Origin: Rhexocercosporidium sp. MPI-PUGE-AT-0058
Lineage: Eukaryota; Ascomycota; Leotiomycetes; Helotiales
NCBI GenBank assembly: GCA_020746875.1
Contig: JAGTJL010000026.1
Span: forward strand, 124,001 to 188,000
Reading direction: 5' to 3'
DNA length: 64,000 nt
Part shown: one piece after another, positions 61,827 to 64,000 of the stretch
How the letters are laid out: each line of letters opens with the position of its first letter
Numbering within the stretch: position 1 is the first letter of the stretch
The notes under the pieces: generated by a model
Told to the model about the DNA's origin: nothing
The model's input: only the letters and a program-made list of their open reading frames with translations
Databases searched by the model: none
Program-made: the position numbers and the translations under genes

Positions 61827-63240
61827 ATTATATTATATAATAAAAACGAAGACTTTATTTTACGTTATTAATTAAAAAGCCTAACTCTTAATTTATTTCT
61901 TAATTTATTCGCTAAACTTAACGACGACTACTACTTCTTCTTTTAATAAAATAATACGCTTAAGGACCCCGCCTAAGCCTTAAGAGAATACAACTTATAA
62001 GAGGATACCTCATATAATAAGGCCTATAAGCGTTATATTATTAAACGAGTCGAGGACCTTATGGAGAAGGACATTTAGTTTTTAAAATTAAAAGTTAACG
62101 ACTTTATAAATTATATTACGTCGTAAGCTAACCTTACTTAAGACGAATTTTTATTATAAATCTTCTTTTTTAATTAAAACACTTTAATTATAGAGTTTAT
62201 TAAACCTATTAAGAAATAATAAGCCTTTGCCGATTCTAGGATTTTATATAACTATTTTTAGCGTAATACTTATATAAATAAGAAAAAGACTTTAATGGTT
62301 AAGTTAAAAAAGACGGCGCAATAATTAAGTTAAGAATGACTATTATATTACCGTAATAAAGGCGCAGAAGTTAAATTAAAGATTAGACCCGCTAATATAA
62401 TCGCCTTCTTTATTTATTTATATAATTAATTTTACTTTAAAGAAGATGTTATTTTGGCGGGGCCGCGGCTTTTTTATTATTATTTCCTCGTCGCTTTTTA
62501 AAACTACAACTTTAAAGATATTAATATTTACGCGGAGTATAATAGCTTTATATTAATTTAAATAGCGCGTAGTAGTTTAAATAAATAATACAAAGATTAA
62601 AAAGTTAAGGCTTAGAATAAAGAAGTCGTTTATTATAACATTTTTAACGAAGAGAAATTCGTATCTTTTAAACTACTTCGTATAGCCCTCTAAATGTTTG
62701 GCTCTTCTTAAGAAAGCGGCAAGTAGATCTTCGGCGGTTTGGGCTTTAAAGTATATATAAATATATTAAGAAGTATTAAGAAGGACGGAAAGGTTAAATA
62801 ACTTCGCTAAAATAAAGAAGTTAATCTATATATTCGGGAAGATACGGCGATATAAAACGCTATAGTGTGAAGGCTATAACAAACAAAGAACGTAGCACGG
62901 CGCAAGGCACCAGGCAAGGAGCCTAGTAACTCTAAGGGGTTAAGATTTAAGGTGGAAAAGTATTCAATTCTTTTAATTTTATATAAAGGAAAGGTCTCTT
63001 ATACAAACCTTTAAAGGTTATATGCCTAGTTCCTTAAATAACGCCTTAGGCATCATTTCCTGGCTAGAATCGCCACTTTACAATAGAATTAAAAGATTAT
63101 ATTAATATAAGTAAAACCGCAATAAATTTAAATAAAAAAAAGGATAACTCGAACGGGAATAATACTTACGAATTAGAAAATAAAAATAATTAAGTTGACT
63201 TACTTTGCTATTCTGCCGCGGCACCGCCACGGCGGTTAAT
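61827..63240 (+). pseudogene. Unidentified ORF of the chromodomain Gypsy, 3' part
   Basis: Continues from 53860. Visible pieces: ALREYNL, YNKAYKRYIIKRVEDLMEKD (62020), LKLKVNDFINYITS, AFADSRILYNYF, KKTLMVKLKKTAQ, EVKLKIRPANIIAFFIYLYN (62355), VILAGPRLFYYYFLVAF, FKDINIYAEYNSFILI and IFGGLGFKVYINILRSIKK (62735). Stops lie at intervals where Trp would fit, so the ancestral protein was probably Trp-rich. A solo LTR interrupts it at 62866-63082. No recognised domain. Confidence 0.45.
62866..63082 (-). repeat. Solo LTR of the 12.4-kb Gypsy family
   Basis: 217 bp, reverse complement of the LTRs at 39012 and 51189, flanked by an exact 4-bp duplication ATAG (62862-62865 and 63083-63086). Much less RIPped than the other two copies (for example GGCACCAGGCAAGGAGCC retained), so it gives the best view of the LTR sequence. 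It arose by insertion followed by LTR-LTR recombination. Confidence 0.95.
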
Positions 63241-63327
63241 TAATCTCGCTTAAGTTCCCGCGTATATTATTTTTTTATTTACTTACTTTATTATAATTAA
63301 GGCGGTTATATATAAAAGAAAAGGCAA

Positions 63328-63469
63328 TATTAAAAGGCGGTCGCACTTACCCGCACTATAGCTATGCCTCTGCCTCTTAAAGGCACGCATTTTTTAAAAA
63401 CTTGCCTTTATAAGTTTTAAATAATATAACGTACTCTTTTTTGCTCCCTGTTTTGGTTATATTATAACA
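63328..63469 (+). repeat. Chromodomain Gypsy 3' LTR (142 bp)
   Basis: Partner of 34281-34422, ends TTATATTATAACA, followed by TSD TAAAA. The left terminus is RIPped (TATTAAAAGG for TGTCAAGGGG). Confidence 0.9.
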
Positions 63470-63474
63470 TAAAA

Positions 63475-64000
63475 CCGCTAAATAACGTCCGGTTAAAGTA
63501 TATAATATTCGACTCCCTTACGCTATTAAAGGAGTTTCAAAGCTTACGTGTATTTGAGCGTAAACTAGTTCGTTTAAACACGCCCTCTTTTATAGCTTAG
63601 TAAAGCAATAATAGGCAGATGCTCTCTTATAATAATATTATAATATTAATAGTCGAATTTCGCATTTTTAGCTATAGTTTAATTAAGTAAGTCGAAGCTT
63701 TATATAATAAACTTATATTTAACTAGTTCCTTAAGATTGATTTAAATCGGGTAAAAGATAATATAAGTAATATTAAAAAGAGATACTCTTTTATTTAATA
63801 TCTAATCAATGAATTAGTTGCGGTATATTTTACGTTATTTACTAAAGTATAGACGACTCGAGGCGGTGGACTTTTAAAAAACGGCAAGTGGGATTTTAAG
63901 GCTGTGTTTTAATATCTCAAAAGAATAAAGATAATTCGAGAAGAGTTTTTAATTATAATCTATATAATTTATAACTAATCACTACTAACCACCGAGCTAC
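63475..64000 (+). pseudogene. RecQ/telomere-linked-helicase-like relic, right part (runs off window)
   Basis: In frame with the left part once the Gypsy is removed: LKPLNNVRLKYIIFDSLT, LLKEFQSLRVFERKL, SNNRQMLSYNNIIIL, then KIDLNRVKDNISNIKKRYSF, YFTLFTKVQTTRGGGLLKNG, KWDFKAVFQYLK and IIREEFLIIIYIIYN ... SLLTTEL at the window edge. The series D---IKDDL-NTK-GYSFL, ACT--R-GLL-NGRWD--AVL-YLK and H-T-GQPARG-E- is one I associate with the long N-terminal region of fungal RecQ-type helicases of repetitive or telomere-linked families. RIP damage shows it is itself repetitive. Confidence 0.55.

Larger units (their letters stand above)
34281..63469 (+). mobile_element. Chromodomain Gypsy retrotransposon (net about 8.6 kb), host of three nested insertions
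   Basis: 142-bp LTRs at 34281-34422 and 63328-63469, with a perfect TSD TAAAA (34276-34280 and 63470-63474) and a purine-rich tract (AAAAGAAAAGG) just before the 3' LTR. Without the 12.4-kb Gypsy, the minus-strand Copia and the solo LTR (one TSD copy each), it is 8609 bp. It contains gag, protease, RT, RNase H, integrase and chromodomain relics, then a further ORF before the 3' LTR. Removing it restores the helicase-like reading frame around 34280/63475. Confidence 0.9.

Noticed and set aside
12029..64000. CRISPR-like or regularly spaced arrays in the AT-rich blocks
   Set aside because: Repeats found are LTR pairs, TIRs, one short tandem array and the dispersed 18-nt motif; none has a repeat-spacer structure, and the organism is a fungus.

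Overview
This window reads as nuclear DNA of a filamentous ascomycete (Pezizomycotina). The evidence is short spliceosomal introns (50 to 77 bp) with GT/AG ends and a CTAAC-type branch site, a GPI-anchored Asl1-like glycosidase, a fungal seven-helix membrane protein, and large blocks of LTR retrotransposons and pogo/Fot1-type DNA transposons in which CpA and TpG have been nearly erased while CpG survives. That is the footprint of repeat-induced point mutation (RIP). The lineage within Pezizomycotina cannot be fixed from sequence alone.

Layout. Positions 1-7490 are a GC-balanced gene segment: an intact GH128-type cell-wall glycosidase (857-1926), a heavily broken multi-pass membrane protein gene on the minus strand (2041-3823), a doubtful degenerate secreted-protein locus (4876-5449) and an intact unknown gene with a coiled coil and a conserved C-terminal domain (5819-6757). 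A RIP-decayed Gypsy gag fragment (7490-8390) abuts a broken six-bladed-propeller (SMP-30/NHL-like) gene (8483-8942). An intact cysteine-rich seven-helix membrane protein follows (9568-11120), then an unknown coding fragment (11634-12028) that appears to be cut at a TA by a Fot1-type transposon.

Positions 12029-31070 are a first AT-rich block. Its core is a Copia element (13817-30240, 193-bp LTRs) carrying two later insertions: a minus-strand Gypsy in the reverse transcriptase (18809-25703, 494-bp LTRs, TSD ACCTC) and a pogo-like DNA transposon in the RNase H region (26117-28570, 25-bp TIRs, TSD TA). Removing each insertion with one TSD copy restores the Copia reading frame. A GC-rich, un-RIPped island of about 450 bp (29215-29665) sits near the 3' end of the Copia.

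Positions 31071-33530 are a small normal-composition island with a broken GT90 (CAP10-like) gene and an intact NUDIX hydrolase gene (32929-33495).

Positions 33540-64000 are a second RIP block, best read as one decayed host gene (RecQ/telomere-linked-helicase-like, 33740-34280 and 63475-64000) split by a chromodomain Gypsy (34281-63469, 142-bp LTRs, TSD TAAAA). That Gypsy was itself hit three times: a 12.4-kb Gypsy (39012-51405, 217-bp LTRs, 4-bp TSD), a minus-strand Copia (53866-61821, 184-bp LTRs, TSD ACCTT) and a solo LTR of the 12.4-kb family (62866-63082, TSD ATAG). Both Gypsy elements carry long unidentified ORF relics 3' of pol.

No tRNA, rRNA, CRISPR or telomeric repeat was seen. The surviving host genes show no functional linkage. 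They look like unrelated genes at the edge of a transposon-rich, RIP-affected, possibly subtelomeric compartment.
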